A stretch of DNA of 64,000 nucleotides from Mycocentrospora acerina. Taxonomy: Eukaryota > Ascomycota > Dothideomycetes > Pleosporales. The notes beneath the pieces are model-generated. The model was given only the letters and a program-made list of their open reading frames with translations, was not told the origin of the DNA and did no database searches. The position numbers and the translations under genes were made by a program. Within the stretch, counting starts at the first letter, position 1. The number at the start of each line of letters is the position of its first letter. Positions 12,701 through 23,281 of this stretch are shown here, in pieces. The DNA lies in NCBI GenBank assembly GCA_022701365.1, contig JAKUHH010000156.1, positions 124,001-188,000 of the forward strand, written 5' to 3'.

Positions 12701-14148
12701 AAGGCTACCCAGATCCCAAAGTCAATTAGGGAGAATGCTTCGGACCTCATGGCTAGTCTTCGAATCGCACTGAGAAATCAAAAGGTTTATGACAGTAGTC
12801 ACAGAGGTATTGAAGCAGATTTTCATCGCCATCTTGATCGTCAGAAAAGTAAAAGTAAGCATATTGAGCACATGTATTTGCAGCGATTACGAGAAAACTG
12901 CTAATAATGAAACAGTCTTCAAGCAAAGTTGGCACATGGCAGATGAAGAGAGCAGCGGGTTGGCAAACTACTTTGGTCAAAAGTTCCTGATGAATTCTGC
13001 CGACAATTTTGTCATGACACGCGGAGTGGTAGACACTGGTCCCTTTGAGCTCTGCAAGTTCATGCGTATGAGGAAGTTTTTCCTTGAAGAAAGGAGAATC
13101 GTCGACGACGCGTTTGAAGCGTATGCAATAATTGCTGCATTCTTCGACACAGATGCCTTCCTCGCGTCTGAAGATGGGAAGCCTTTCCAGGACAGCAAGC
13201 TACTCAACCAAGCAGAGAGAGCCAAAGAAGTCCCCGACCGCAGGACGTACAAGTGCAACAAAGTGATGCCTAAAGAATTCTGGAATGACTGGGACCGTCT
13301 CATGAAAGACAAGGGCAGAACGTCAAGGGATCCTGTCGAGGACATTTATCCCATGGAGTGGCGCAAAGCAATCAGACCCATCATCATACGCCGTAAGTTT
13401 ACCTATTTCTTATTTTCCCGCACAACCATGTCCAGAGACTAGAAATCTAGTTTTTACCAACGAGCAATGTCACTTTAACCACAACCCTCCCCCACATCAC
13501 ACATCACACACCATCAACTAACCCCCTCCAGTATTCAAATCCGGCATCATCTGCCCCAGCTACAACGGCGCCGCAGCCGGCATAGCAATCGCGCAATCCG
13601 AACCCAACCGCGCACTAGACCTCTACATTGACTACCGCGTCGGCATCCCCCTCACATCCGTCGTCTCCCACCTCACGGACCCCACACCCCTCACGCCCTC
13701 ATTCCTCCTCTCCACCATCCACGCGTTCCACTCCCAACACGGCCCCCAATCCCGCTTCTCCATCCTCCGCCTCTGGTCCGCACCCCACTTCTACCCCCTC
13801 ATGCTCGGCATCGACAAGCGCCAGATGGTCGCCTTTCTCGACGACCGCGGCCGCTGCTGGGAGTTCAAGTTCATCCCAAAGGACATGCCGTACAGCGAGT
13901 GGTCGGCGCACCAGCAGCTTTCCCTCCGCCTCGAGCCGTACCGCAACCTCTTCGGCTCCCAGGTCCTGGTCGCGAGGGACCTCGTGCTCGTCATGGGCAC
14001 GAACCAGGCCGACGCAAGGCGCCTGACTGAGGGGGTCACCTGGGCCGTCCAGACCAAGCCGTGGAGGCTGGAGATTGACTTTTGGAAGAGCTTTGTCAAT
14101 GTAGATGCTGAGTTTTTGGCTGGTCTCGACCATAGGTGGTTGGAGTGA
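9800..14148 (+). CDS. Large uncharacterised fungal protein (1382 aa)
   Basis: I do not recognise this family. Exons are 9800..12854, 12916..13392 and 13532..14148, with introns 12855..12915 (GTAAGC, CTAAT branch, CAG) and 13393..13531 (GTAAGT, CTCCAG). Phases match and the total is 1383 codons with stop. Seen: an N-terminal Cys/His motif in the first 40 residues (C at 5, C at 19, C at 31, H at 33, C at 37); a charged helical region (about 190-330) with KKRAKKANAELKK; and a central segment rich in aromatic residues. Further on come a strongly acidic stretch near 880-930 (DEELANLEDDDDDSNWD) and a C-terminal globular part (IIRLFKSGIICPSYNG-like junction, then YIDYRVGIPL and MLGIDKRQMVAFLDDRGRCWEF). 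No membrane span or signal is seen. The last exon is much GC-richer and C-biased at third positions than the first. A nuclear or chromatin role would be a guess. Confidence 0.8.
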
Positions 14149-14287
14149 GAATCTCATATCATATCTTGTCATGTCATGTCTTGCCATACTATTAGAATAG
14201 TTTTAGTTTCAGTTTTAGTTTGGTATAGTATACTATGTGATGTGAAGTCAAGTGTTGCGCAGGGGGGGTAGACTCTGTTGCATATTC

Positions 14288-14288
<1 letters not shown>

Positions 14289-14356
<68 letters not shown>
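14289..14356. repeat. (TCAA)17 microsatellite
   Basis: Seventeen uninterrupted TCAA units are present, with one further degenerate copy after them. Confidence 0.97.
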
Positions 14357-14539
14357 CCAATGTAAATAATGTACAAGATTCTTGTTTCTCCAAAACAACT
14401 AACCAGTATAGCACCATCTGTTTGGAAAGTCTCTTTGGACCATGAGGAACCATCACTTCCCCCTTTCCCCTCTCACCTCCCCCCTCTCACCTCGTCGATA
14501 CATATGTACAAGCGCGAACAAAAAAAATAGACACGTATT

Positions 14540-14573
14540 TCATGTTCATGTTCATGTTCATATTCATGTTCGT
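14540..14573. repeat. (TTCATG)n short repeat
   Basis: Five to six copies of a hexamer TTCATG/TTCATA lie downstream of the TCAA tract. Confidence 0.85.
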
Positions 14574-14602
14574 CATTTCCATCCATCCAAGTAAATAAGC
14601 CC

Positions 14603-14700
14603 GATTCCTGATTCCCGGTTCCTGGTTCCTGGTTCCAGATTCCAGATTCCAGATTCCAGATTCCTGATTCCTGATTCCTGATTCCTGATTCCTGATTCCC
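14603..14700. repeat. 7-bp minisatellite, 14 copies
   Basis: Fourteen copies of GATTCCT and its variants GATTCCA, GATTCCC and GGTTCCT are present. Variants are clustered (a GGTTCCT block, a GATTCCA block, then a GATTCCT block), as expected for slippage or unequal-exchange expansion. Confidence 0.95.
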
Positions 14701-14862
14701 TCCAAGTAAAAAAAGCCGCTAGAAACGCCCAGTTCCCCCGCGCGGATCAGGTATGCGCGGGGATGATTCAACTCTTGCGTATCGTTCCTCTCCCCAGCTT
14801 GTCTGTACAACAAAACGCGTCCCCTCCCCCCCCCCCTTTCTTTCAATTCGTCCATGTCTTGT

Positions 14863-16240
14863 TTAAAAGTCATCCATACTGCCCATGAAATCATCGTCGT
14901 CATCTCCAGCTCCTCCTCTTCCTGCTCCTCCTCCACTACTACTACCACCACCACTACCACCACTCCTCTCTGTCATTCTCCCCTGCATCTCAAAATCCTC
15001 TTCTTCCTCGTCTTTCTTCTCCAACATTGCCCTCTTTTCTTCCTTGCCGAGCTCTGCCTTTTCTGCAGCCGCCATCCTCACACTCAGCGGCCGGCTCATC
15101 ATGTAGCTCTCGAGATAGCTCGCGCCGAGACTGCTTGGGTACCCGTAGCTGCCCGCTTGATTCAGGTCGGACACACCTGACCCGTCGATGCCGCCAACAT
15201 AAGTGGAAAAGTCTTGCTCTTCTTGAGGTATGCTGCTGTTGTTGCTGTTATCGTGGCTGTCGAGATCAATGCTGCCGTGTGTGGGTGGGTACAATGCGTC
15301 TTCGGGGATGTCATCGATGCGCGCGGGGGTTGATTCGTAGGGGGTGTGGACGGGCGGAGAGTCGGAGTCGAGAGACATTGGGGCAGAGGGGAGAAGGGGG
15401 TGCGAGGATTTGATGGGCGAGGAGCTGCGATGCATTGTCACAGGGAGGCTGTGGTGGACGGCGTCGGTGTGGACTGCATGGACTGCAAGCGGAGGCAGGG
15501 CGTCGACGTGGGTGAGGCGCGGATCTATGCATTCGTCTATGCATTCGTCGAGCGAGGCGGTCGAGTTGGAGGCGGAGGTTGTCTCGCTGGGAGCGAGGAT
15601 GGTGTCTGCAGGCAGGACTATCTGGTCGTCGATGACTATGCTGACGCGCTTGCGGCGGCGTGGCTTGTTGCGCGACGTGTTGTTGGAGCGCAGGGCAGAC
15701 CTCCTCGCGGGCTCGACGGGAGTCGACATGTCGGCGGCGGGCTTGGGGGCTTCTCTGCTCTGGTCGGCATCTCTCGACGGCCTGGGCTTCTTCTCGCGTT
15801 GCTTTGGCGTTGGCGGCGACTCCATCAGCGGGAGGAAGGCGGGCGTGATCAGGCCCCAGAGTTCTCGCTCGCGCTTCTGGACGCGCGAGTGCTTCTTCCT
15901 CTTGTCTTCCGCTTCGACGTCCTCGGTCTTGTGGGCGTGGTCCGCGGTCTTGTTGGCGTGGTCCTCGATCCTGTTGACGTGGTCCTTGGGTGGGTACTGC
16001 CCTAACAGCTTCGCAAAACATCAGCTCCCGGTCAAGTCAAGACGCTCACTTGCACGTGCATGGATGCGCCGTAGTTACCTCTTGCTCATAGCTGCGTAGC
16101 TCCTGCTGCTTCCGCTGGATGTATTGCTGGATGTCGCTCTCCAGCTGCTGCCGTCGCTGCTCGACGCTGAAGAGCAATTGTTGCTTGTCGTGGCCGGCAA
16201 GGCCTGGAACCTCGCCGAGGTCCGGACTGACGTGAAGCAT
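14863..16240 (-). CDS. Uncharacterised coiled-coil/acidic protein (435 aa)
   Basis: The family is not recognised. Exon 1 is 16240..16079, the intron 16078..16009 (GTAACT donor, GAAG acceptor) and exon 2 is 16008..14863. Both joins are phase 0. Residues 15-75 are helical and Gln/Glu/Arg-rich (QQLLFSVEQRRQQLES, then IQQYIQRKQQELRSYEQE), followed by a His/Lys-rich charged stretch. A conserved-looking block ERELWGLITPAFLPLM precedes a Ser/Pro-rich disordered body and a basic RRRKRVSIVIDDQ segment. The tail is Gly/Ser-rich and ends in DDDDDFMGSMDDF. No membrane span is seen. The disordered middle, basic patch and acidic tail suggest a nuclear protein, but that is inference. The start at 16240 is the ATG that precedes the coiled coil. 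Confidence 0.75.
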
Positions 16241-17837
16241 GGACGACGGCTAAGAAAGGAACACGCTGCTGAGGCTAGGAAACACGAGCCCCGACCGCCG
16301 GGCTGAAGACTGGCCGGCTTGGATCAGGTCAGGTCAGGCCAGGCCAGATGAGGTCGGAATCAGATGTGATGCGATGCGATCGGGTGGGATCAGATGCGGC
16401 GGCCTTTACTTGCAGCGCCTCGGTCCTCGATGTTGACGCCTGGACGCGGCAAGTCAGTGGTCCTCGGTCTCATGCTGCAACAAGAACAAGACACGAGGAA
16501 AGGCAGGCAGCGATTGCGGAAGCTCGGCGTACCTTGCGGAGAACGCAACACAACACACACCCCAGCGCTCGATGAGTCGTCGACGGCAATCGCGTCACGG
16601 GAACTCGGCTTTTGCTGTGCACTGCTCGCTCTGTCTATGTCTCTCTTGCACATGCACACACTCTCTCTCTGGGAAGGAAAGCCTGCAGACACGGACACGG
16701 ACACGTCCCAATCTTTCCTATACGGCCAGACCAGAGTGCAAAAAACTCAACCGGGCGCCGAGGGGCTCTCAAACTCGGTCGCCATGGTGGTCTCTTGTCC
16801 CAATGGCCGACCCACTCGGAGCCGTCCAAGCGAGCCTAGGCGAACTGCGACCGTTCCAGAAGCCGCACCCGGATCTCCACCTTTGCGATTCGTCGATACA
16901 TCTGTCTACCGGGTTTTTTTCCTTTGGGCGTTCGCGGCAAGTCAGATAGATGCGACGACGGCAGCAATCTTGGTGGTTTCTCGATTCATGACGCTAGGGG
17001 CTAGTGGTGTGTATGTGTGTATGTGTGTGTGGTGGGTGCGACGCTCAACTCGTGAAAGCTTGCGTGAGAGTGGGACTCGTTCGAACAGCTGGAGAAAGTC
17101 CCTCTTCCCCTCTCCTCTCCCCTCCCCTCCGTGTAGATCCACCAGGTGCATGGATCTTCCGTGCAGTGCAGTGCAGTGCAGTGCCTACCTTTCATCCGGA
17201 CTTTTTCCAAGCAGGCAAAACATCCGCCTGACCGGTTCGCAATGCACCCCATTCTTGAGTTGGAAAGCGGAGCTGCAGTTGTGCTGGGTTGGGATAACAC
17301 CTCTGCTTTGATATACACAGGGTGGGTAATAGTAGAGCCCTCGCTCGCAGGGGGGAGTTGGTCACGTGACCAGGTAGCAACACCAAGAAATTACATCAAG
17401 TCCAACTACCTAGATAGGCAAGCTGGATTTGATGAATTCAGAGACCATGCAATGGAAGAGTAGGGCTGTATAAGCTTGTCGTTTTTGTACTTTTCCAAAG
17501 TCCCTCCCGTGCCTTTTCGCGTGCCACCACATCAGCAACCATCGTCTCACTATTCATCTCGTCCTATCAGTGCATGCACGCTCACTTCTAGACCACCAGA
17601 ATGTCACTTGCAGGAAGCTCGGCATGTGATCGTGGCCACTTATTAATGCATAGTCCCAGAAATGCAGTCGGAACAGTTTGGTGACAATTGTCATACGATG
17701 TTTATTTGTTCTTTTCTTCTAAGCCTAATCCGTGGGTATCCCTTCTTCCTTTGCGTCATGACACCATTTATTCAGCCTCCTTGTATTTCATACCAAACAC
17801 CTATTCCATAATCAAACGCCCACGCAATCAATCGAGT
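16241..17837. other. Intergenic region (1.6 kb), no supported gene
   Basis: This region holds the promoter of the 435-residue gene and the 3' flank of the next minus-strand gene. A 305-codon ORF on the plus strand (16394..17311) has no recognisable domain and mixed composition, and I do not accept it. A GCAGT pentamer repeat lies inside. Confidence 0.5.
17161..17184. repeat. (GTGCA)n pentamer repeat
   Basis: Four to five GTGCA units lie in tandem in the intergenic region. Confidence 0.85.
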
Positions 17838-18794
17838 TTACATCTGTCCTATAGGCGCACCAAAATTCAATGGCGGAGACTTGAGAATAACACCATCAAC
17901 AAGCTTGATTTCTGACGACTTTGTAGAGCTGGCCGAGTTCTTTCTGCTGCCAGACCACTCGCTGTCGGTTGGCTCCGTGTGTGATCGGCTCGGCGAACGG
18001 GATGAATCGGAGACGTCACTGGGGGAAAACGTCTCCTGCTCCTGAGCAATCTTGGCGAGCACGCTGTCTAATGCATCCAACCCAATAGTGTCATCCGCGC
18101 CATCCATTGGATTCAAGGCCAGGCTCAGTGGGCCCGTGAGGGAGACGTCATGCTGGGGCGAGGCAGAGCGGCTCTCCTCATCTGGCTGGCGCTGAGCCAT
18201 GGGATCTCGTTCATCTGACAGCTGGGACAAGTCGGGAATCGGGGGAGTGTGTCCAGCGTGGAGTATGTTGAGAGGAGGGAGTGGCGATAAAAGAGCGTGG
18301 GTCGGGGGCGGCGACGGTGGGGCCTCGTCGTCAAGGACAGCAAGCTCGTCGGCCATGGAGGAATCGACGGGCAGCGACGTGCGCGTGGGCAGGACGTAAT
18401 CGTCCACTACCGCGAGCTCGTCTGCCGGCAGCGAGTCGACGGGCATGGAAATGTGCGGGACGATGCCCGAGGGATTCCTACGCCTCTCGAGCAGCGACAG
18501 GGTTGAGGCGGCCGTGGGTGGTGTTGGTGGTGTTGCTGATGTTGTTGCTGGTGGTGCTGCTGGCACTGCTGGCAATGGCGTGTTGGAAGGAATGGCGCCA
18601 ATGCCGTCGACACTCAGCTGGAACTGCGGCTTCTCGGCTACCACGGAGTCGTCGGGCGGCGTGGGCGTGTCTGTGGGCGGGGACAAGAGGGCTTCAGGAC
18701 GGAGGGCAGCGCCTCGTGTGAGCCCCTTCCACCTGGTCTGCGTGCCCGCATCGCAGTAGTTGGACATGGACTTGTGGCTCGCCATGGCAGTCAC
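17838..18794 (-). CDS. Uncharacterised disordered Ser/Pro-rich protein (318 aa)
   Basis: This is a single open frame with ATG at 18794 and stop at 17838. I do not recognise the family. The sequence starts with MTAMASHKSMSNYCDAGTQT. It is very rich in Pro, Thr and Ser and contains a duplicated element: SLPADELAVVDDYVLPTRT and SSMADELAVLDDEAPPS (about residues 120-165). It ends with the hydrophobic-containing block KLVDGVILKSPPLNFGAPI. No signal peptide or membrane span is seen. The strong coding bias and internal duplication support a real gene. Function is unknown. Confidence 0.65.
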   Translation of the reverse strand: MTAMASHKSMSNYCDAGTQTRWKGLTRGAALRPEALLSPPTDTPTPPDDSVVAEKPQFQLSVDGIGAIPSNTPLPAVPAAPPATTSATPPTPPTAASTLSLLERRRNPSGIVPHISMPVDSLPADELAVVDDYVLPTRTSLPVDSSMADELAVLDDEAPPSPPPTHALLSPLPPLNILHAGHTPPIPDLSQLSDERDPMAQRQPDEESRSASPQHDVSLTGPLSLALNPMDGADDTIGLDALDSVLAKIAQEQETFSPSDVSDSSRSPSRSHTEPTDSEWSGSRKNSASSTKSSEIKLVDGVILKSPPLNFGAPIGQM

Positions 18795-20136
18795 GGATGG
18801 CCAGACACGCTAGAGACGGTCAGGTGGCTCCTTGCGCACAACGGGTGTGGGGGACCAGCTTAGTGCAATGCAGGCCTGGGGGAACGTGGGCGGCAAGCCG
18901 TGGCGTGCAGGAATGCAATGCAATATAACGTCAGGCACGGCGGTTGCAGGCGTGCGGGCAGTGGGAGGAGGGGCGAAATGGGCGAGGGGGTGGAAATCGA
19001 GTGTGTGGGGTAAGACTGCAGTGATGGTGGGCAGGATGAGATGGAGTGGGCTGTTGGGGTGGTGGGACCCGTTGGCATCAAGTAGGGCTGGCTGTATGGA
19101 CAGAACAACCACCACCACGGCGAATCGATGGCCTCTGCACGGCGAATTGTTGGCCACTGCACGGCGACGCGGCGTCAAGGGGAGGAAGTGCGACTCGCTA
19201 CGTCACTCGCGCTCGGCCGGGTACCTGAGAGCAAACGCCCGCTAATGCCTGCCGCCGATCCACTCCTTCAGCCCGTGGCAGCTGTCCTCGCCCTCCCAAC
19301 ACATCTCTGCCGTCTCGCCCGGCCTCCGGTCGGGGCTTTGTCTGCTTACTCGCCTCCATGCCACATGCATGGTGCGTGGTGCGTGGTGCGTGAAGCCTGA
19401 AGCGTGAGGCGTGGTGCGTGATGCGTGATGCGCGATGCAGGTGGAGCCATGTCATCATGCCCAACACCAGAGCACCCTTTCCTGTTTGCGAGGGCTGCCC
19501 CAGGCTCGCCCACCCCGCAGCATCGCCAGCTTGCCTGTCTGCGCAGCGAGGCAGCCTCCACGCCTCCTCACCTCCTGTCCAAGACGGAGCATCCCGTGCT
19601 TTGCAGCACAAGACCATCCTCCCCCCCACCACACGCTCCACTGCCTCTCTGCCGTCCAAGTCTTGGGCGACCGACGCGGCCCGGAAGGAGTTCGGGGTAA
19701 CTGGATTCCAGTCCTTTCCGCCATGGACGACGTCTAGGAGAGGGGTAACAAGAGACAGCCTCCCTTCCAAGAAATATTGCTTAGAAAGCCTGGATTTTGC
19801 CCGTAGACGTCGCTCATCTTGCTTTCACTCCTGCGTGAGCCTCGACAATAATAATACCATCCCTTCAAAGATTCTGCATGCTCGCATCGCCCCTTTGGGC
19901 CTACAAGGTCATTTGATCCTCACAACGCCACAATTTGACAACTTTCGTCATTAATACACGCACCCTCGAAGCTGCGCCTTCCGGGTTTGCGAGGATTCGT
20001 GAAGCCACCAAGTCGTCCCTCCAACTCGTCACAAGTTCCCGCCAACAGCTGCTGCCACGTCTTCTCCATCTTGCCAGGGCCGAGAAATAGAGTATAGAGC
20101 ATCGCGTCAGAAAGAGATTGGGAAATAGTCGTCACC
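18795..20136. other. Divergent intergenic region (1.3 kb)
   Basis: This region separates the 318-residue gene (-) and the hydrolase (+) and should hold both promoters. It contains a degenerate GTGCGTG repeat. ORFs of 90-190 codons on both strands are compositionally repetitive and overlap, so none is called. Confidence 0.5.
19369..19440. repeat. Degenerate GTGCGTG/ATGCGTG minisatellite
   Basis: About nine imperfect 7-8 bp units are present (GGTGCGT, GAAGCGT, GATGCGT). Confidence 0.8.
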
Positions 20137-21460
20137 ATGGTCGGGCCTGCAAACCCAGCAAACTCGCCGGCCGCAAACCTCGCACAAAGGGATCTCTTGG
20201 CCACAGCCGTCAAACGTGCCACAGATGGCCCTCGCAGGTTCTCGATTCCCTATACCAGCAACATGTCGGAATCTGACGAGGATCTCCCACCAATCCCCTA
20301 TCCGATAATATCTACTATAGCCCTGGAACAAAAGCCCTCTGCCAGAATCCACTACACTTACTATCCTGCTTCATCGACCCTGGGCAATGTCACGAACCCC
20401 TTCTCACAGACGCTCATCGTATTCCTCAACGGCGCAATGCTATCGAGGAATTCCTGGGACGAGACAATTCGCAGCTTCCTGGAGAAGAGAGTCGCAAGCC
20501 GCCTCCCCTATCCAGCCATACTGAGCTACGACCGCTATGGTCAAGGAGAATCGGACCATGATCCAGCAGACCACTGCCCTCCCCCATGTCACGGCCACGA
20601 TCTCATGTCCGCTGTCCACGCCCTCAAGCAACTAACCTTGCAAATCTGGCGCGACCACATGGATGCAAAGCACAAGACCCACTATCCCTGCCTCATCTTT
20701 GTGTGCAACAGCATCGGTTGCGCCCTCGCGCGACTCTTTGCACAAACATTTCCCGGAACCGTGTCTGGACTGCTCTTCCTGGACAGCATCATGGCCAACT
20801 CGGACGGCCTGTCCATATGGCCCGATCCCGACGCCCCAGACTTTGATCCCAACACGCTCCCAGAAGGTGTCAGCGCCGACGACGTGAGAGACACGCGGCA
20901 AAAATGGCGCAACATGTTCCACCCGGACGTGCCCAGCAGAGAAGGTCTCTCGCGCCGTAATCTAGCCAAACTCCTACCTTATGATGACGCACCAAGTCTG
21001 GAAGGCTATCTAGGACGGGGTCCATATCTCACTGTAGTGGGGCACGACTGGGAGACATTCGCCCAACAATCTTGTACGTTTTTTTTGTTTTTTTTTGTTG
21101 AAAAAAAAATCTCTCCTCATCATTTCATCATTTTCGTCTCTTTCTCTTTCAATGTCTACCTCTCAGTCAAACAATCAATATGATAAACTAACTCCCCCCC
21201 CCTCTCCAGACACATCGATACTCCACACCCCCAAATCCCTCACCATGACGTATGCAAGCCCAGCCTGGCGCACGTACAACGAAGGCCTCACGCGCATCAC
21301 CGAAGAAGGCCGCGCCATTGGTCCCATTGTCGCCGTCGGGTGTGGCCATTTCATCCAGCGCGACGGTCCAGACTTTGTCAGCGATGAATTGGTTAGCCTG
21401 CTGGATCGCGTGGTCAATCGTGTGGAGCAGGTGAGTGAGCGCGTGGGGCTTGGGGGGTAA
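20137..21460 (+). CDS. Alpha/beta-hydrolase fold protein
   Basis: This is a predicted serine hydrolase of unknown substrate. Exon 1 is 20137..21073, the intron 21074..21209 (GTACGT donor, poly-T then CTCTCCAG) and exon 2 is 21210..21460. It encodes 395 residues from the first ATG; ATG 20263 would give 353. Seen: oxyanion-side strand FLNGAMLSRNSWD, then SYDRYGQGESDHDP. The nucleophile elbow LIFVCNSIGCALARLFAQ has Ser near residue 190 in a C-N-S-I-G setting instead of the classic G-x-S-x-G. LLFLDSIM follows, and the catalytic His lies in the second exon (VGCGHFIQRDGP). The His being in exon 2 confirms the splice. No signal peptide is evident, so it is probably intracellular. Confidence 0.85.
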
Positions 21461-21488
21461 TGATTGAAGTGGTTATCATGATTATCTT

Positions 21489-21509
21489 GATGATGATGAT
21501 GATGATGAT
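21489..21509. repeat. (GAT)7 microsatellite
   Basis: Seven GAT/TGA units are followed by an AAC/AAT-rich stretch. Confidence 0.9.
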
Positions 21510-21586
21510 ACTACAACAATAACAATAACAATAATTATAAATAGTCATGTCGAGAGTTTTGTGGATGGGAAAATACACGTGTGTGT

Positions 21587-21664
21587 GTGAGAGAGTGAGA
21601 GAGTGAGAGAGTGAGAGAGTGAGAGAGTGAGAGAGTGAGAGAGTGAGAGAGTGAGAGAGTGAGG
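21587..21664. repeat. (TGAGAGAG)n octamer repeat
   Basis: About nine copies of the octamer TGAGAGAG are present, preceded by a short GT tract. Confidence 0.95.
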
Positions 21665-21692
21665 GGTTTGAATGCTTTGCTTTACTTTGCCC

Positions 21693-21737
21693 GTCTGTCT
21701 ATCTGTCTGTCTATCTGTCTATCTGTCTATCTGTCTA

Positions 21738-21814
<77 letters not shown>
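21693..21814. repeat. (GTCT)n microsatellite, about 30 units
   Basis: A 122-bp GTCT tract is interrupted by ATCT variants only in its 5' part; the 3' part is perfect. It is the longest simple repeat in the window. Confidence 0.97.
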
Positions 21815-22118
21815 GGGTGGTTATTTGTTTGTTGATTTGTTTGTGTACATACTTGTGTAGAGTCACATTTTTTTTCGTCATCTCTTTCTTTATCAAATGG
21901 GATGGATGGATGGATGTGAGGAGATGCAAAAGAGATGGCATGGAATGGAATGGAATGGGATGGAATGTGCAAGTTCAAGAGAGACAAATGCAGAACCCAC
22001 GTCTCTTCAGATAGTGTACATGAATTTCTACACACACACGCACCCACCCAAAAAGGAGGGGTGGAGGAGCTACTTCATCATCAACATCATCATCATTCCC
22101 ACTAGATCCTCACGTGTG

Positions 22119-23281
22119 CTACCGCTCAGCCAGCATATTCTTAATGGAGCTCCAGTACCTTGGCTCGACCTCCGTCTTCAGCTCGTCCTTGGCGAGCCAC
22201 TTGAAGTCCTGGAAGCCGAGCTTGTTCTCCTTGAGATTGATCTGCCCGGCCATGATGCGCGCCTTGAGGAAAAAGGTTTTGGCGCCGTGTTCGGTGAGGC
22301 CCGAGGGCTTTGTCTCGGCGGCGGGGTAGTCGAGCTGGTGGTGGCCGATGGGGACGTGGCCAACGAGCCAGGTGTTCATGTTCTGGCCGCCCGACTGGAG
22401 GAGGATGCGTTGTGCTGCCTGGAGATAAGTTGTTAGTACATTTTTTTTGTATGTGTGTATATGTTTGTGAATGGTATAGAAAAAAACATACTCCATGGAG
22501 GTTCTCCTCGTTTAGTCTGTCCTGGGGAAACTGCCACTTGCCCTCCTTGTTCTTGACCAGCAGGTACAGCGTCCTCTGGAGCGCACGATTCAGGCTCTTT
22601 GTATCCTTTTGCACATCTGCTTCTGTGATTCGTGGCATGGGCCTGTCGACGGGCTCGTGGTCGACCTTTTTGCTCGCAGCCGTTGTGGCGGTTTCCTGGG
22701 CATCTGCGCCCGTCGTCTCGGCATCCTCGAGCAGACGCTCCACCTGCCACTCAAACTTGCTCTCGTCGGCGCCCACGAGCACCTCGTCGTTCCACGCCTC
22801 GTCGCCGTAGCCCTTGTACCGTCCAATGTCTCGGGCGGGGGTCAGGCGCTGCTTCATCTTCCTCTTCCATTCCAGATCCGCGGGCGTGCGCTTCTTGAAG
22901 TAGAAGTAGCGTGTGAAGGGCAGGGCCAGCCGCTCGTTGAGGCGGCGCTGGTACAGGAAAAAGGCCGACTCGAAGGGGTGCAGGTCGCGGGTCAATTGCG
23001 GCGGGCGGGACAGGACGACGCCGGCATTGACAGCGTACGAGGATTGCGGGGCGGCGTGGGCAACGGGGGGAATGTGCTGGAGCTGGTCGGGCGACGACTG
23101 GACGGCGGTGGCGGCGGCAGCGGTGGCATACGTGCTGCGGGAGACATGGTCTCTACATGAGCGGCATATGGATTGGCCTGTGTGGGCGTCGCATCAGTGG
23201 CCGAAGAGGGGTGTTGTCACATGATCGGTCCTCACCTGCTCGCGCGGCCATCCGTCTGGTGGTGTGCTGTCCGGCGTTCAT
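22119..23281 (-). CDS. MRPL17: Mitochondrial large ribosomal subunit protein mL46
   Basis: This is a predicted mitoribosome protein (mL46; yeast Mrpl17), a structural Nudix-like fold. Exons are 23281..23236, 23177..22492 and 22418..22119. Introns are 23235..23178 (GTGAGG, CACAG) and 22491..22419 (GTATGT, CTCCAG). The sum is 344 codons with stop. The first exon is only 46 nt. It encodes MNAGQHTTRRMAARAG, which with the next exon (CRSC, then STYATAAAATA) makes a plausible Arg/Ala-rich import signal. The family region follows: VLSRPPQLTRDLHPFESAFF, then YQRRLNERLALPFTRYFYFK. The Nudix-like part has WQFPQDRLN and AAQRILLQSGG. Starting at an internal codon near 22995 would remove the import signal and conserved residues. 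The gene is divergent from CCT8. Confidence 0.92.

Larger units (their letters stand above)
14149..14862. other. Convergent 3' intergenic region with several simple repeats
   Basis: This is non-coding DNA between two convergent genes. It holds three separate tandem repeats, listed individually, and homopolymer C and A runs. No gene is supported. Confidence 0.7.
21461..22118. other. Convergent intergenic region packed with microsatellites
   Basis: This is 3'-to-3' spacer between the hydrolase and mL46. More than a third of it is simple repeat. No gene is supported; ORFs through the GTCT tract are repeat translations. Confidence 0.8.

Noticed and set aside
16394..17311. 305-codon plus-strand ORF upstream of the 435-residue gene
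   Set aside because: No domain, no codon bias, mixed composition with several overlapping ORFs; it covers a promoter region.
19198..19770. 190-codon minus-strand ORF
   Set aside because: It translates a degenerate GTGCGTG repeat (RITHHASRF repeats) and has no domain.
21693..21814. CRISPR-like array
   Set aside because: The repeats are a simple GTCT tetranucleotide without spacers, in a eukaryotic genome.
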